64,000 bases of DNA from Motiliproteus sp965230735 (lineage in GTDB: Bacteria; Pseudomonadota; Gammaproteobacteria; Pseudomonadales; Balneatricaceae), in contig NZ_OZ246016.1 in the NCBI RefSeq assembly GCF_965230735.1, positions 2,356,001 through 2,420,000 on the forward strand, written 5' to 3'. A model generated the notes under the pieces. That model searched no databases and had not been told where the DNA came from. It saw nothing but the letters and a program-made list of their open reading frames with translations. The first letter of the stretch is position 1. Each line of letters opens with the position of its first letter. The translations under genes and the position numbers were made by a program. This document shows, one piece after another, positions 8,821 to 17,418 of the stretch.

Positions 8821-9665
8821 AACAGCCGGTTTCCGTCGCGGCAGAGCAGCCGCTGGTATGGATAACCGGTGCCAGCCAGGGAATCGGTGCCGCTCTGGCA
8901 CTGGAATATGCGGCCCGGGGCTGGCGCGTAGCCGCCAGTGCCCGAAATGCGGCGCGACTTCAACAGGTACAGCGAAGGGCGCTGCCGTTGCCCGGGTCCG
9001 TCGAACCTTTCCCTTTGGATGTGTGCGAACGTGATCAGCATCAACAGGTGTTGGATCGGATAGAGGCACGCTTCGGCCCGGTTCGGTTAGCGATTCTGAA
9101 TGCGGGGAGTCATCGCCCCCAATCTGCCCTCGAGTTCGACAGCGGCCTGGTCCGCGAGCTGATGGAGTTAAACCTGATGGGGGTGGCCAATGGTTTAGAG
9201 GTATTGATCCGGCGTATGCTCAACAGAACCCCAACTCAAGACGCGCATGCGTGCCATCCGCCAACGCCCCGACATGCTATCGATCCGGCCCGCACGCGTG
9301 GCACGATTGCGGTCGTCGCATCCCTGGCCGGTTATCGGGGTTTACCCAATGCCGCTGCCTACGGCGCCAGCAAAGCGGCACTGATCAATCTCTGTGAAGC
9401 CCTGCGTTTAGAGTTGGCGGATACCCCGGTGCGGCTGCAGCTGATCAACCCGGGTTTTGTCAAAACTCCGCTGACCGATCGCAATACGTTTCGGATGCCG
9501 TTTTTAATCGAGGCCGAGCAGGCTGCCAGGGAGATCGCCGATGGCCTGGAAACCGAACGCTTTGAAATTCGATTTCCAAGTCAGTTCGGCTGGTTGATGG
9601 CGTTGTTGCGACAGTTGCCGTATGGATTGTACTTCCCGTTAGTCCGACGCTTAACCGGAGTCTGA
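8817..9665 (+). CDS. Short-chain dehydrogenase/reductase
   Basis: A 282-residue classical SDR. It has the coenzyme motif WITGASQGIGAALALEYA (TGxxxGIG, about residues 18-35), NAG in AILNAGSHRP, the catalytic serine region VVASLAGYRGLPN and the YxxxK active site (AAYGASKAAL). Its ATG overlaps the previous stop (ATGA, 8817-8820), so translation is coupled. It is the counterpart of the SDR encoded at the end of the R. sphaeroides RpoE-dependent operon. The substrate is unknown. The insertion around TPTQDAHACHPPTPRH (about residues 140-160) is not typical of the family. Confidence 0.88.
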   Translation: MKQPVSVAAEQPLVWITGASQGIGAALALEYAARGWRVAASARNAARLQQVQRRALPLPGSVEPFPLDVCERDQHQQVLDRIEARFGPVRLAILNAGSHRPQSALEFDSGLVRELMELNLMGVANGLEVLIRRMLNRTPTQDAHACHPPTPRHAIDPARTRGTIAVVASLAGYRGLPNAAAYGASKAALINLCEALRLELADTPVRLQLINPGFVKTPLTDRNTFRMPFLIEAEQAAREIADGLETERFEIRFPSQFGWLMALLRQLPYGLYFPLVRRLTGV

Positions 9666-9667
9666 TC

Positions 9668-10204
9668 ATGAAACCGCTTCAATCACCGCAGGATAAGGTC
9701 GCTGTGCATCAAGTTGCTGACTCGTTGACGCTGACGGCACGGCAGCGTTGCGCGCGTAACTATTTTGAACTGTTCAATCGGCTACACCGTTATCAGACCG
9801 AAACCGCCAGCGGAGACTCGCAGCTGATGGCCGAGCTGGGGGTGTTGGTCAGTGACGGGATCTGCTTTGAAGACCCATTCGGCGCCGTCGAAGGCCGCAA
9901 GGCACTGACCGATTACTTGATTCGATTTGCCGAGCAGGTAGAGGAGGGACATTTCGAGCTGCTCCAGCAGGCCGGGGATGATAACGCCTGTATGCTGCTC
10001 TGGCGGTTCAGCGGCTTCAACCGCCGCTTTGGTGATGCCGATGGTATCTGGTGTTTTGAAGGGGTGTCGGTGCTCTATTTCGACGATGAGGACAAGATCT
10101 GTCGCCATATCGATTATTGGGACTCGGGAACCTGCGTCTACCAAAAGCTGCCTGTGCTGGGCGGCTTGATCCGTTGGATAAAACGGCGGATTCACCAGGG
10201 TTGA
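9668..10204 (+). CDS. NTF2/SnoaL-like domain protein
   Basis: The 178-residue protein has an NTF2-like cone fold pattern. After an N-terminal helix (ARNYFELFNRLHRYQ) comes CFEDPFGAVEGRKALTDYLI, then strands CMLLWRFSGFN and IWCFEGVSVLYFDDEDKICRHIDYWD, the usual SnoaL ending. Such proteins are ligand-binding or small isomerase/hydrolase domains. It starts 2 bases after the SDR stop and is the last gene of the operon. A nuclear-transport-factor-2-like gene is common beside these SDR/flavoprotein/CFA genes, so a role in the same lipid pathway is likely. Confidence 0.82.
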   Translation: MKPLQSPQDKVAVHQVADSLTLTARQRCARNYFELFNRLHRYQTETASGDSQLMAELGVLVSDGICFEDPFGAVEGRKALTDYLIRFAEQVEEGHFELLQQAGDDNACMLLWRFSGFNRRFGDADGIWCFEGVSVLYFDDEDKICRHIDYWDSGTCVYQKLPVLGGLIRWIKRRIHQG

Positions 10205-10233
10205 GCAGATAAAGCCGCGACTAACCCAGCCAC

Positions 10234-12192
10234 TCAGCTACCGATACCATCACTATCGGTGCTGATGGCGACCAGCTTATCGGGTTTCTGAAGTGCCAGC
10301 TGCAGTGCCTGCGCGGCTCGGCCGATCAGCATTCGACGGTTATCACCGGTTTGGCTCTGTACCAACCCGATGGAGAGATTGAATCTTAGCTCGTTGCGGG
10401 GCGGATTCTTCGATAGGTGCTGGAGTTTATTGGCCAGAACCGAAGCGTTCTGGATCGCCGTACACGGACAGATGATCAAGAAACGCTGGTCATCCCAGCG
10501 GCCGAGCAGGTCGACGCTGCGAACATTGTTGCTCAGCAGCTCACCGAAACGGCTCAGGATCTCCTCGTGCTCCCAAATCTCGGTGTCGTTAGGGCCTTCG
10601 AGCCGGATCAGAATGACCGAGAATAGAAGCTCTGGATAGCGCTGGAACAGGTTGAGCTGCTGCTCCAGCATCACATCCAGATGGCGTCGGTTCATCAGCA
10701 GCGTCTGAGGGTCAACGGTCGACAGCTGCTTCATCAGTTTGTGGTCGGTAATATCCTTGGAAACCTGGGTATATCCGATGATCGTCCCCTGTCGATCAAA
10801 CTCCGGTGTGATGGTGGTACTGACCCAGCAATCATGTCCCTGCTTGTCGCGATTACAGAGTTCGCCATGCCACTGTCGACCGCTACTCAGGGTGCGTAAA
10901 ATTTCCTCGTAGATTCTGGGTGAGCTGTCCGGATGACAGACCAGGCTATAGGGCTGACCGATCAATTCCTGGCGGGTGTAACCGCTGATTTCACAAAAAG
11001 CTTGGCTGACATGGGTGAAATTACCCTCGATGTCGGTGCGCGAGCTGATCACGTTTTGATCCAGCAGGCGATTACTTTGCCGCAGCTTGACCAGAACGCG
11101 GTGCAGATGACGATGCAGTCGTTCGGGGATACGTGAACTCAACCATGCCAGAGGCAGCGCAACCAGTGTGACCAGCAGAGCAATCAGCAGCGTGTTGAAC
11201 AGAGTACTGTCGCCGAGGTCGGGTGGGAGCAGCTGCTTGGGGGTCAGCACCAGATAGAGTGGCTGATCGTTCTGCAGCAGCTCGCCCAGCGGCAAACGGT
11301 AGCTTTGAGAATCATCGGCATCAGCGTTACCCTGCGCCGTCAACGAGGTCCGGTTCGATGCGGAACTCAGCGGCTGGTCCAAGTCGGCACTGTGCAGAAC
11401 CCTGGACTCAGTATGTTCCCCTTCGACCAGCTGCACCACGAAATTGGTCGAATAGATTAATTCCCGCAGCAGGTGCCGCACATCCAGCGTCGCGACCAAA
11501 ATTCCGTTCAGGCGTCCTTCGACATAAACCGGTGTGGCACTTTGAAAGCTGGGCCGAGCGTTAATGCCATCGGTGGAGATATTCAGCAGCGAGTGCTTAA
11601 CATCGCCGTGGGCGAGCAGTCGGGCACTGTCGATTAAGGTTGAACGTTGATCCAGAGGCAGGCGGCGGTCGATACGGATATCGGACTCTTGCCGGCTTAG
11701 CGGACTGTTGGTGTGCGGGTTGCTCAGATCGGCTGAGCGGTAACTGTCACCGCGATTTACGCAGAGCTGCGCTTGACCTTGGCTATCCAGGTAGCATAAC
11801 TGGCGATAGAGGCTGTTGGAGGTTGTCGTCGCCAGATAGAGGTTGCGTAGGGATTGGGTCGACTCGCTGGTCTGGTCGACTAGGTAACGGTGAGTTATCG
11901 GGTTGTTGGCCAGTGAGGCAAGCTGGTTGTCTAGGCTACGCAGTCGGTGCCGCAACCGTTCGATGATCCGGTCATGCTCGATGCGATATTGCTGCTGGAT
12001 CTGGTAACTGCTGGTCGTTTGTTGCAGATGATGGTGGGCCAGTGAAGTGACAACAGCGACGGCGGCGCCAAAGCCGATAAAGCAGAGCACCGAGATTAGA
12101 AAGGTACGGCCCCATGAGCGGCCGAGGGTGTCACCAGAGTCGAGTCGATCCATCATTTCCTTCCGGCTTGCTGCAATCGACACTGACGGCAT
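10234..12192 (-). CDS. Membrane PAS protein with degenerate GGDEF domain
   Basis: A 652-residue protein with a membrane span near residues 28-50 (TFLISVLCFIGFGAAVAVV), a periplasmic sensor region of about 280 residues and a second span near 330-350. A PAS domain follows (about 385-480; FTHVSQAFCEISGYTRQELIG) and then a GGDEF-like domain. The signature is GRWDDQRFLIICP in place of GG(D/E)EF, and the metal-binding segment reads LIRLEGPND rather than DIDxFKxxND. Diguanylate cyclase activity is therefore unlikely; it may bind nucleotide or act as a receptor. ATGs at 12156 and 12153, next to AAGGAA, are alternative starts. Confidence 0.85.
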   Translation of the reverse strand: MPSVSIAASRKEMMDRLDSGDTLGRSWGRTFLISVLCFIGFGAAVAVVTSLAHHHLQQTTSSYQIQQQYRIEHDRIIERLRHRLRSLDNQLASLANNPITHRYLVDQTSESTQSLRNLYLATTTSNSLYRQLCYLDSQGQAQLCVNRGDSYRSADLSNPHTNSPLSRQESDIRIDRRLPLDQRSTLIDSARLLAHGDVKHSLLNISTDGINARPSFQSATPVYVEGRLNGILVATLDVRHLLRELIYSTNFVVQLVEGEHTESRVLHSADLDQPLSSASNRTSLTAQGNADADDSQSYRLPLGELLQNDQPLYLVLTPKQLLPPDLGDSTLFNTLLIALLVTLVALPLAWLSSRIPERLHRHLHRVLVKLRQSNRLLDQNVISSRTDIEGNFTHVSQAFCEISGYTRQELIGQPYSLVCHPDSSPRIYEEILRTLSSGRQWHGELCNRDKQGHDCWVSTTITPEFDRQGTIIGYTQVSKDITDHKLMKQLSTVDPQTLLMNRRHLDVMLEQQLNLFQRYPELLFSVILIRLEGPNDTEIWEHEEILSRFGELLSNNVRSVDLLGRWDDQRFLIICPCTAIQNASVLANKLQHLSKNPPRNELRFNLSIGLVQSQTGDNRRMLIGRAAQALQLALQKPDKLVAISTDSDGIGS

Positions 12193-12605
12193 CCGGCCGT
12201 AGACGGCTTCATCGATTGAGCACGCAAAGACAGGGTAATTTGTCCCTGTTTGACGTTTAGGTCAAGTTAATTTCACTCATAGTGAACGGGGTTGGGTGGA
12301 ATTTCCGAACTTGATCCAGCGAAATGATCGACGGGGATTGGATTGGGAGGGTGATGCTGTCTTCGTCGATCGCCTCTCGTCCGAGGATTTAGACGCGTAA
12401 GTCGCCGTCGTTGGCGGCAATAACACTTTAGCAGCGATCTGGTGATACGTTGGGTGGCTGTCTTTTTTCGACTTCTATCGCGTCGTTATTTCTTGTAAAA
12501 CTAGGCTGTTATCAAAGTGTTTGGGCTATAACTTCTCAATCGGTTTCATTAAAGGAATCTTGGTGTTGATTCCCAGATAGCGTCCTGTCAGACGTGGAGA
12601 GACGT
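12193..12605. other. Intergenic region before pntA
   Basis: This 413-bp gap separates the divergent PAS/GGDEF gene and pntA. I see no open frame resembling a known protein and no RNA gene. It must hold both promoters. The only firm element is the pntA ribosome site GTGGAGAG ending at 12601. Confidence 0.5.
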
Positions 12606-14168
12606 ATGAAAATAGGTGTACCCAAGGAGATTCACCCCGGAGAAAAGCGGGTGGCTTTGACTCCGCCGCTGGTTAAACAGCTGCAGCAGATGGGCTATGA
12701 GGTAGCGATCGAGGCTGGTGCCGGGCTGGGATCTAACTTTACCGATCAGGCCTATGCCGATGTGGGGGTCGAGGTGATTGATGGCGCCGAGGCGCTCTGG
12801 TCTGCCGCCGATATCGTACTCAAGGTCCGCCCGCCGGAGCAGAACACGTCGTTGGGCAAGCACGAGGCTGACCTGCTCAACGAAGGCGCGATCCTGACCA
12901 GCTTTATCTGGCCGGCCCAGAATCCGGACCTGATGGAGCGGCTGACTGCGCGCAAAGCCAATGTGCTGGCGATGGACTCGGTGCCTCGGATCAGCCGCTC
13001 GCAACGCTGTGATGCGCTCAGTTCGATGGCCAACATCGCCGGTTATCGGGCCGTGGTTGAGGCCTCGAATCACTTTGGACGCTTCCTCAACGGCCAGATC
13101 ACGGCCGCCGGTAAGGTTCAGCCGGCTAAGGTACTGATTATCGGTGCCGGGGTGGCGGGTCTGGCCGCGATCGGTTGTGCCGGACGTATGGGGGCCATCG
13201 TTCGTGCCTTCGACACCCGTCCGGTGGTGAAGGAGCAGGTGGAGTCGATGGACGCCGAGTTCCTCACCGTCGAGATCGAAGAGGACGGCAGCGGCGGCGG
13301 TGGTTACGCCAAGGAGATGTCTAAAGAATTTATCGACGCCGAGATGGCGCTGTTCCGCGAGCAGGCCAGAGAGGTGGATATCATTATCACCACCGCGCTG
13401 ATTCCAGGAAAACCGGCGCCCAAACTGATCCTCGAAGATATGGTCGAGATGATGGCCGAAGGTAGTGTCATCGTTGACCTGGCCGCCGAGCAGGGCGGCA
13501 ACTGTGAGCTGACCGTTCCCGGCGAGGTGGTGGTTCGCCACGGGGTCTCCATCATCGGTTTCACCGATCTGCCCAGCCGCTTGCCGACCCAGTCCAGCCA
13601 GCTGTACGCCACCAACGTGCGTAACGTGCTGTCGGAACTGACCCCGGATAAAGACGGTAAGCCCAACTTCAACATGGAAGACACCATTATCCGCGGCACC
13701 ACCGTGATCCATGAGGGTGAAGTGATCTGGCCGCCGCCCCCGCCGGAGCTGTCGGTTGCACCGCCTCCCAAGGCTGCGCCCGAACCGGTGCCCGAGCCGG
13801 AACCGATGTCGGCCGGCAAACGGGCGGCGATCACCTTCGGCAGTATGGGCGTGGCAATGATCCTGCTATTGATGCTGGGTTCGGTGGCCCCGGCGGCCTT
13901 TATGTCGCACTTGATCGTGTTCGTGCTCAGCTGCTTCGTCGGCTGGCAGGTGGTCTGGGCGGTGACCCCGGCGCTGCATACTCCGTTGATGAGTGTGACC
14001 AATGCCATCAGCGGCATCATTATTATCGGTGCGTTACTCCAAGCTGGCTCGTCCAGCAGTGTGGTCGGCTTCCTGGCCTTTATCGCGATCCTGATCGCCA
14101 GCATTAATATCGCCGGTGGTTTCTATGTCACCCAGCGCATGCTGAAGATGTTTGTCAGGGAGGACTGA
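12606..14168 (+). CDS. pntA: NAD(P) transhydrogenase subunit alpha
   Basis: A 520-residue full-length PntA. The N-terminal NAD(H)-binding dI begins MKIGVPKEIHPGEKRVALTP, with the Rossmann motif IIGAGVAGLAAIGCAGRMGA near residue 180 and VDLAAEQGGNCE. A proline-rich linker follows (PPPPPELSVAPPPKAAPEPV), then four hydrophobic spans forming the first part of dII. With PntB it couples proton entry to hydride transfer from NADH to NADP+ in the inner membrane. ATG 12606 is chosen over 12594 because of GTGGAGAG just upstream and the conserved N-terminus. pntB starts 2 bases after the stop. Confidence 0.97.
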   Translation: MKIGVPKEIHPGEKRVALTPPLVKQLQQMGYEVAIEAGAGLGSNFTDQAYADVGVEVIDGAEALWSAADIVLKVRPPEQNTSLGKHEADLLNEGAILTSFIWPAQNPDLMERLTARKANVLAMDSVPRISRSQRCDALSSMANIAGYRAVVEASNHFGRFLNGQITAAGKVQPAKVLIIGAGVAGLAAIGCAGRMGAIVRAFDTRPVVKEQVESMDAEFLTVEIEEDGSGGGGYAKEMSKEFIDAEMALFREQAREVDIIITTALIPGKPAPKLILEDMVEMMAEGSVIVDLAAEQGGNCELTVPGEVVVRHGVSIIGFTDLPSRLPTQSSQLYATNVRNVLSELTPDKDGKPNFNMEDTIIRGTTVIHEGEVIWPPPPPELSVAPPPKAAPEPVPEPEPMSAGKRAAITFGSMGVAMILLLMLGSVAPAAFMSHLIVFVLSCFVGWQVVWAVTPALHTPLMSVTNAISGIIIIGALLQAGSSSSVVGFLAFIAILIASINIAGGFYVTQRMLKMFVRED

Positions 14169-14170
14169 GC

Positions 14171-15553
14171 ATGAGCGGATTAGTTACTTCAGCCTACATT
14201 GGCGCCAGCATCCTGTTTATTCTCAGCCTGGGCGGCTTGAGTCACCAGGAGACCGCGCGTCGCGGCAACATCTACGGCATCGCCGGGATGGCGTTGGCGA
14301 TACTGGCCACCATCGGCAGCGATCAGGTTTCCGGCCTGGGTTGGATCATGATTGCGATGCTGATCGGCGGCGCGATCGGGATCTACTTCGCCGTCAAGGT
14401 GCAGATGACCGAGATGCCCGAGCTGGTGGCGATGATGCACAGCTTCGTCGGCCTGGCCGCGGTGCTGGTCGGCTACGCCAGCTATCTGGATCCCAGTGCC
14501 CATTTCGAGGGGGCCGAGAAAACCATCCATGAAGTGGAGATCTACCTCGGAGTGTTGATCGGTGCGGCGACCTTCTCCGGCTCGCTGATCGCGTTCGGCA
14601 AACTGCGAGGTCTGGTGCAGAGCAAGCCACTGCTGCTGCCGGGGCGCCACTACCTCAATCTCGGTGCGCTGATTCTGTCGATCATCCTGGGCATGAGCTT
14701 TGTCGGCGCTGAAAATGGCGCCTTCTGGGCGCTGTTCCTGATGACCCTGATCGCGCTGGCCTTCGGCGTCCATATGGTGATGGCGATCGGTGGGGCCGAC
14801 ATGCCGGTGGTGGTGTCGATGCTCAACAGCTACTCCGGTTGGGCGGCCGCCGCAGCCGGATTTATGTTGTCCAACGACCTGTTGATCGTGGTCGGCGCGC
14901 TGGTGGGCTCCAGTGGTGCGATTCTGAGTTACATCATGTGCCGGGCGATGAACCGCAAGTTCGTCAACGTTATCCTAGGCGGGTTTGGTACCACCACCAG
15001 CACTAGCGCTGTTGAAGGCGAGGAGCAGGGTGAGGTGACCCCGACCAGTGCCGAAGAGGTTGCCGAGATGCTCAACAATGCCGATAGCGTGGTCATCGTA
15101 CCCGGCTACGGTATGGCGGTGGCTCACGCGCAGCACCCGGTGTCGGAGATTACCCAGGCGCTGCGGGCCAAAGGGGTTAATGTTCGGTTCGCCATTCACC
15201 CGGTCGCCGGGCGGATGCCGGGGCATATGAACGTGCTGCTGGCCGAGGCCAAGGTGCCTTACGATCTGGTGCTGGAGATGGACGAGATCAACGACGATCT
15301 GCCGGATACCGATGTGGTACTGGTGATCGGCGCCAACGATACCGTCAACCCGATGGCGGCGGAAGATCCTACCAGCCCGATCGCCGGGATGCCGGTGATC
15401 GAGGTCTGGAAGTCCACCACCGTGGTGGTGTTCAAGCGTTCGATGGCCACCGGCTACTCAGGTGTCGAGAATCCGCTGTTCTTTAAGGAGAACAGCCGGA
15501 TGTTGTTCGGCGATGCGCGCGAGAGTGTCGACGCGATTTTCAAGCAGCTGTAA
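14171..15553 (+). CDS. pntB: NAD(P) transhydrogenase subunit beta
   Basis: The 460-residue PntB has nine or so membrane spans in the first 265 residues (starting GLVTSAYIGASILFILSLGG, with the conserved SYSGWAAAAAGFML). The NADP(H)-binding dIII follows, with VIVPGYGMAVAHAQHPVSE near residue 312, HPVAGRMPGHMNVLLAEA and the conserved NDTVNP and KRSMATGYSGVENPLFF. It completes the proton-translocating transhydrogenase with PntA, supplying NADPH. It is in one operon with pntA (2-base gap) and is followed by a strong terminator. Confidence 0.97.
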   Translation: MSGLVTSAYIGASILFILSLGGLSHQETARRGNIYGIAGMALAILATIGSDQVSGLGWIMIAMLIGGAIGIYFAVKVQMTEMPELVAMMHSFVGLAAVLVGYASYLDPSAHFEGAEKTIHEVEIYLGVLIGAATFSGSLIAFGKLRGLVQSKPLLLPGRHYLNLGALILSIILGMSFVGAENGAFWALFLMTLIALAFGVHMVMAIGGADMPVVVSMLNSYSGWAAAAAGFMLSNDLLIVVGALVGSSGAILSYIMCRAMNRKFVNVILGGFGTTTSTSAVEGEEQGEVTPTSAEEVAEMLNNADSVVIVPGYGMAVAHAQHPVSEITQALRAKGVNVRFAIHPVAGRMPGHMNVLLAEAKVPYDLVLEMDEINDDLPDTDVVLVIGANDTVNPMAAEDPTSPIAGMPVIEVWKSTTVVVFKRSMATGYSGVENPLFFKENSRMLFGDARESVDAIFKQL

Positions 15554-15582
15554 TCGAATCTGGGGTCTCTTCGGCTCGAATA

Positions 15583-15609
15583 AAGCCCGGCATTACGCCG
15601 GGCTTTTTT
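15583..15609. terminator. Bidirectional Rho-independent terminator after pntB and yddG-like gene
   Basis: AAGCCCGGC (15583-15591), loop ATTAC, GCCGGGCTT (15597-15605), followed by a T run to 15609. In the other direction the stem is followed by TTTATT. One hairpin thus serves both convergent genes, and its right arm encodes the last residues of the minus-strand exporter. Confidence 0.9.
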
Positions 15610-16516
15610 GTGGATCGGCTTTGTTGGTTTTGGCTTTGATTTTGAGCGTACCGAGTACGGCGCCGCCGCTGATCAGGGCCACAGCGATGACGACGTTGCT
15701 GCTGAGTGGGGCATCCCCGAACAGAATCAGCAGCCCGGTCGACAACAGCGGGGTGAAGTAGGACAGTGCCCCGATCGTGCGTGGGTCACCACGCTTCATC
15801 GCCGCGTCCCAGCAGTAAAAGGAGATACCCATCGGACCAAGCCCCAGCAGTGCCATCGTTATCAGGTCTTGTTGGTTTAGGTCAGGCGTTGTTTCGAACA
15901 GACCATGACAGACCAGCGCCAGCACGCCGGCTAACAGACAGAACAGCCCCACGGTTGCTGAGCTGAAGTCACCGCTACGCCGGGTCAGCAGCGAGTAACG
16001 AGCCCAGATAATGGCGGCGGCAATCCCTAGCACATACCCCAAGCCATGGTCCGGATTAAAGCTGGCATCGTTACCGCCGAGAATCACGGTGGCCGCGCCG
16101 CTGAAGCCCAGCACACCGCCGAGAATATGGTTCCGGTTCAGATGGAAACCGGCAAGATACAGCGGTGATAACAGCACGATCAGCAACGGCCAGAGATAGT
16201 TGAGCAGATTGGCTTCAACGGCGGGGGCGTGGCGATAGGCCATAAACAGTGCGAAGTGGTAACCGAAGATACCGAACACGCCCATCTGCAGGATCGATCT
16301 TTTCGGATGCCAATGGCGGTATTTGGGCAGCGATAGCAGCCCTCCCAGCAGTAAGGCCACGCCGAGTACCAGAAACGGCGGCAGGTGGTTGAGGCGGGTC
16401 GCCAGCAAAGCCAGCGAACTCCAGAGGCCGATCGCGGCGATCGCAAACAAATAGGGCACGGTGTATACCTCAGGAATAAAGTTCAGAAGTTTGGAAAGAG
16501 GCCAATCAGTTTGCAA
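15593..16516 (-). CDS. EamA/DMT-family exporter, YddG-like
   Basis: A 307-residue drug/metabolite transporter with ten hydrophobic segments in two EamA repeats. FGIFGYHFALFMAYRHAPAVEANLLNYLWPLLIVLLSP is split across spans 3-4, and GISFYCWDAAMKRGDPRTIGALSYFTPLLS in the second repeat. The FxLFMAxRxAPxxEANLLNYLWPL pattern is characteristic of the aromatic amino acid exporter YddG. It probably exports an amino acid across the inner membrane. An AraC-type regulator gene lies immediately upstream on the same strand (87-bp gap). The TAA stop (15595-15593) is inside the terminator hairpin. Confidence 0.85.
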   Translation of the reverse strand: MQTDWPLSKLLNFIPEVYTVPYLFAIAAIGLWSSLALLATRLNHLPPFLVLGVALLLGGLLSLPKYRHWHPKRSILQMGVFGIFGYHFALFMAYRHAPAVEANLLNYLWPLLIVLLSPLYLAGFHLNRNHILGGVLGFSGAATVILGGNDASFNPDHGLGYVLGIAAAIIWARYSLLTRRSGDFSSATVGLFCLLAGVLALVCHGLFETTPDLNQQDLITMALLGLGPMGISFYCWDAAMKRGDPRTIGALSYFTPLLSTGLLILFGDAPLSSNVVIAVALISGGAVLGTLKIKAKTNKADPQKSPA

Positions 16517-16603
16517 ATGGTACCCAATAAACAGCCTCGTGTGTTTGGTTAAAAGCCGGTGTTTTATGGTGCAAGGCTGGAAGGCTTGGCTGGGATGGCT
16601 GAT

Positions 16604-17314
16604 CTATCCCAGGCGAAGTTGGCTGGGTGGGTGGCCGTAATGGCAAGAGAACCGATGGCTGAACGTGGAGAGGTCTCGGTAGCCGACCTGCTGAGCGATG
16701 ATACCGATCGGGTAGTCGGTGTGCAGCAATAGGGCCCGGGCTTTCTCCATCCGTAACCGCAGCAGCTGTTGGCCCACGGTACGTCCGGTCTGTTTCTTGA
16801 ACAGGGTTTTGAGTTGGCTCAGGCTCAGGCAGGCGATCTCGGCCAGTTCGGCCAGCGAAGGCGACCGACTAAGATCCTTTTCCAGATGATTGAGAACACG
16901 GCTGATACGGCTGTCATGGCTGTGCAGGAAGCTCTGCTCGCTTAGCAGTCGAATAAACCAGTCGCCCAGCTGTGGTTCCAACTCCGGACTGACCTGGTGC
17001 TCCAGCTGTTGCTGAACGAAGGTACAAAACGCCTGTACCGCAGGACTGATACGAATGATGGCCTGGTCGGAACAGAGCAGGTTGACCGGTAACAGTGTCA
17101 GGTCGGCCACCAGAAAGCTGGCATCCGGGTCGGGGGCAAACCAGTGGGATTGGCCAGCCGGAATGATCACGCAGCTGCCGGGGGCTGCGCGTCCACGCTG
17201 GCCGAGGGTTTCGATGTCGATGCTACCGGCCAGTGGTAACACCAGTTGATGGTAGTCATGCTGATGCTTGTCCGAGTGGAAGGCGTAGGAGCGGATCGAC
17301 AGTCGTGCACTCAT
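16604..17314 (-). CDS. AraC-family regulator with cupin sensor domain
   Basis: A 236-residue protein. The N-terminal cupin-like AraC-binding domain has HSDKHQHDYHQLVLPLAGSID and GSCVIIPAGQSHWF. The C-terminal double HTH spans about residues 135-232 (SPSLAELAEIACLSLSQLKTL and YPIGIIAQQVGYRDLSTFSHRFSCHYG). It lies just upstream of and on the same strand as the YddG-like exporter, so it may sense the exported compound and control it. The ligand is unknown. Confidence is high for the family and low for the target. Confidence 0.88.
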   Translation of the reverse strand: MSARLSIRSYAFHSDKHQHDYHQLVLPLAGSIDIETLGQRGRAAPGSCVIIPAGQSHWFAPDPDASFLVADLTLLPVNLLCSDQAIIRISPAVQAFCTFVQQQLEHQVSPELEPQLGDWFIRLLSEQSFLHSHDSRISRVLNHLEKDLSRSPSLAELAEIACLSLSQLKTLFKKQTGRTVGQQLLRLRMEKARALLLHTDYPIGIIAQQVGYRDLSTFSHRFSCHYGHPPSQLRLG

Positions 17315-17418
17315 GCGGTGAGGTTCTTCTGAAAAACTGACAGGTTCTTATACCGCGTCGATGCTGTTTCAGCAAAGATTCGATCGCTCAGTCGCGCCCG
17401 CCGTCTTCAGAAATTGCC

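Noticed and set aside
10240..10258. ACCGATA-n5-TATCGGT inverted repeat at the end of the PAS/GGDEF gene, considered as a terminator
   Set aside because: It lies in coding sequence and has no T tract.
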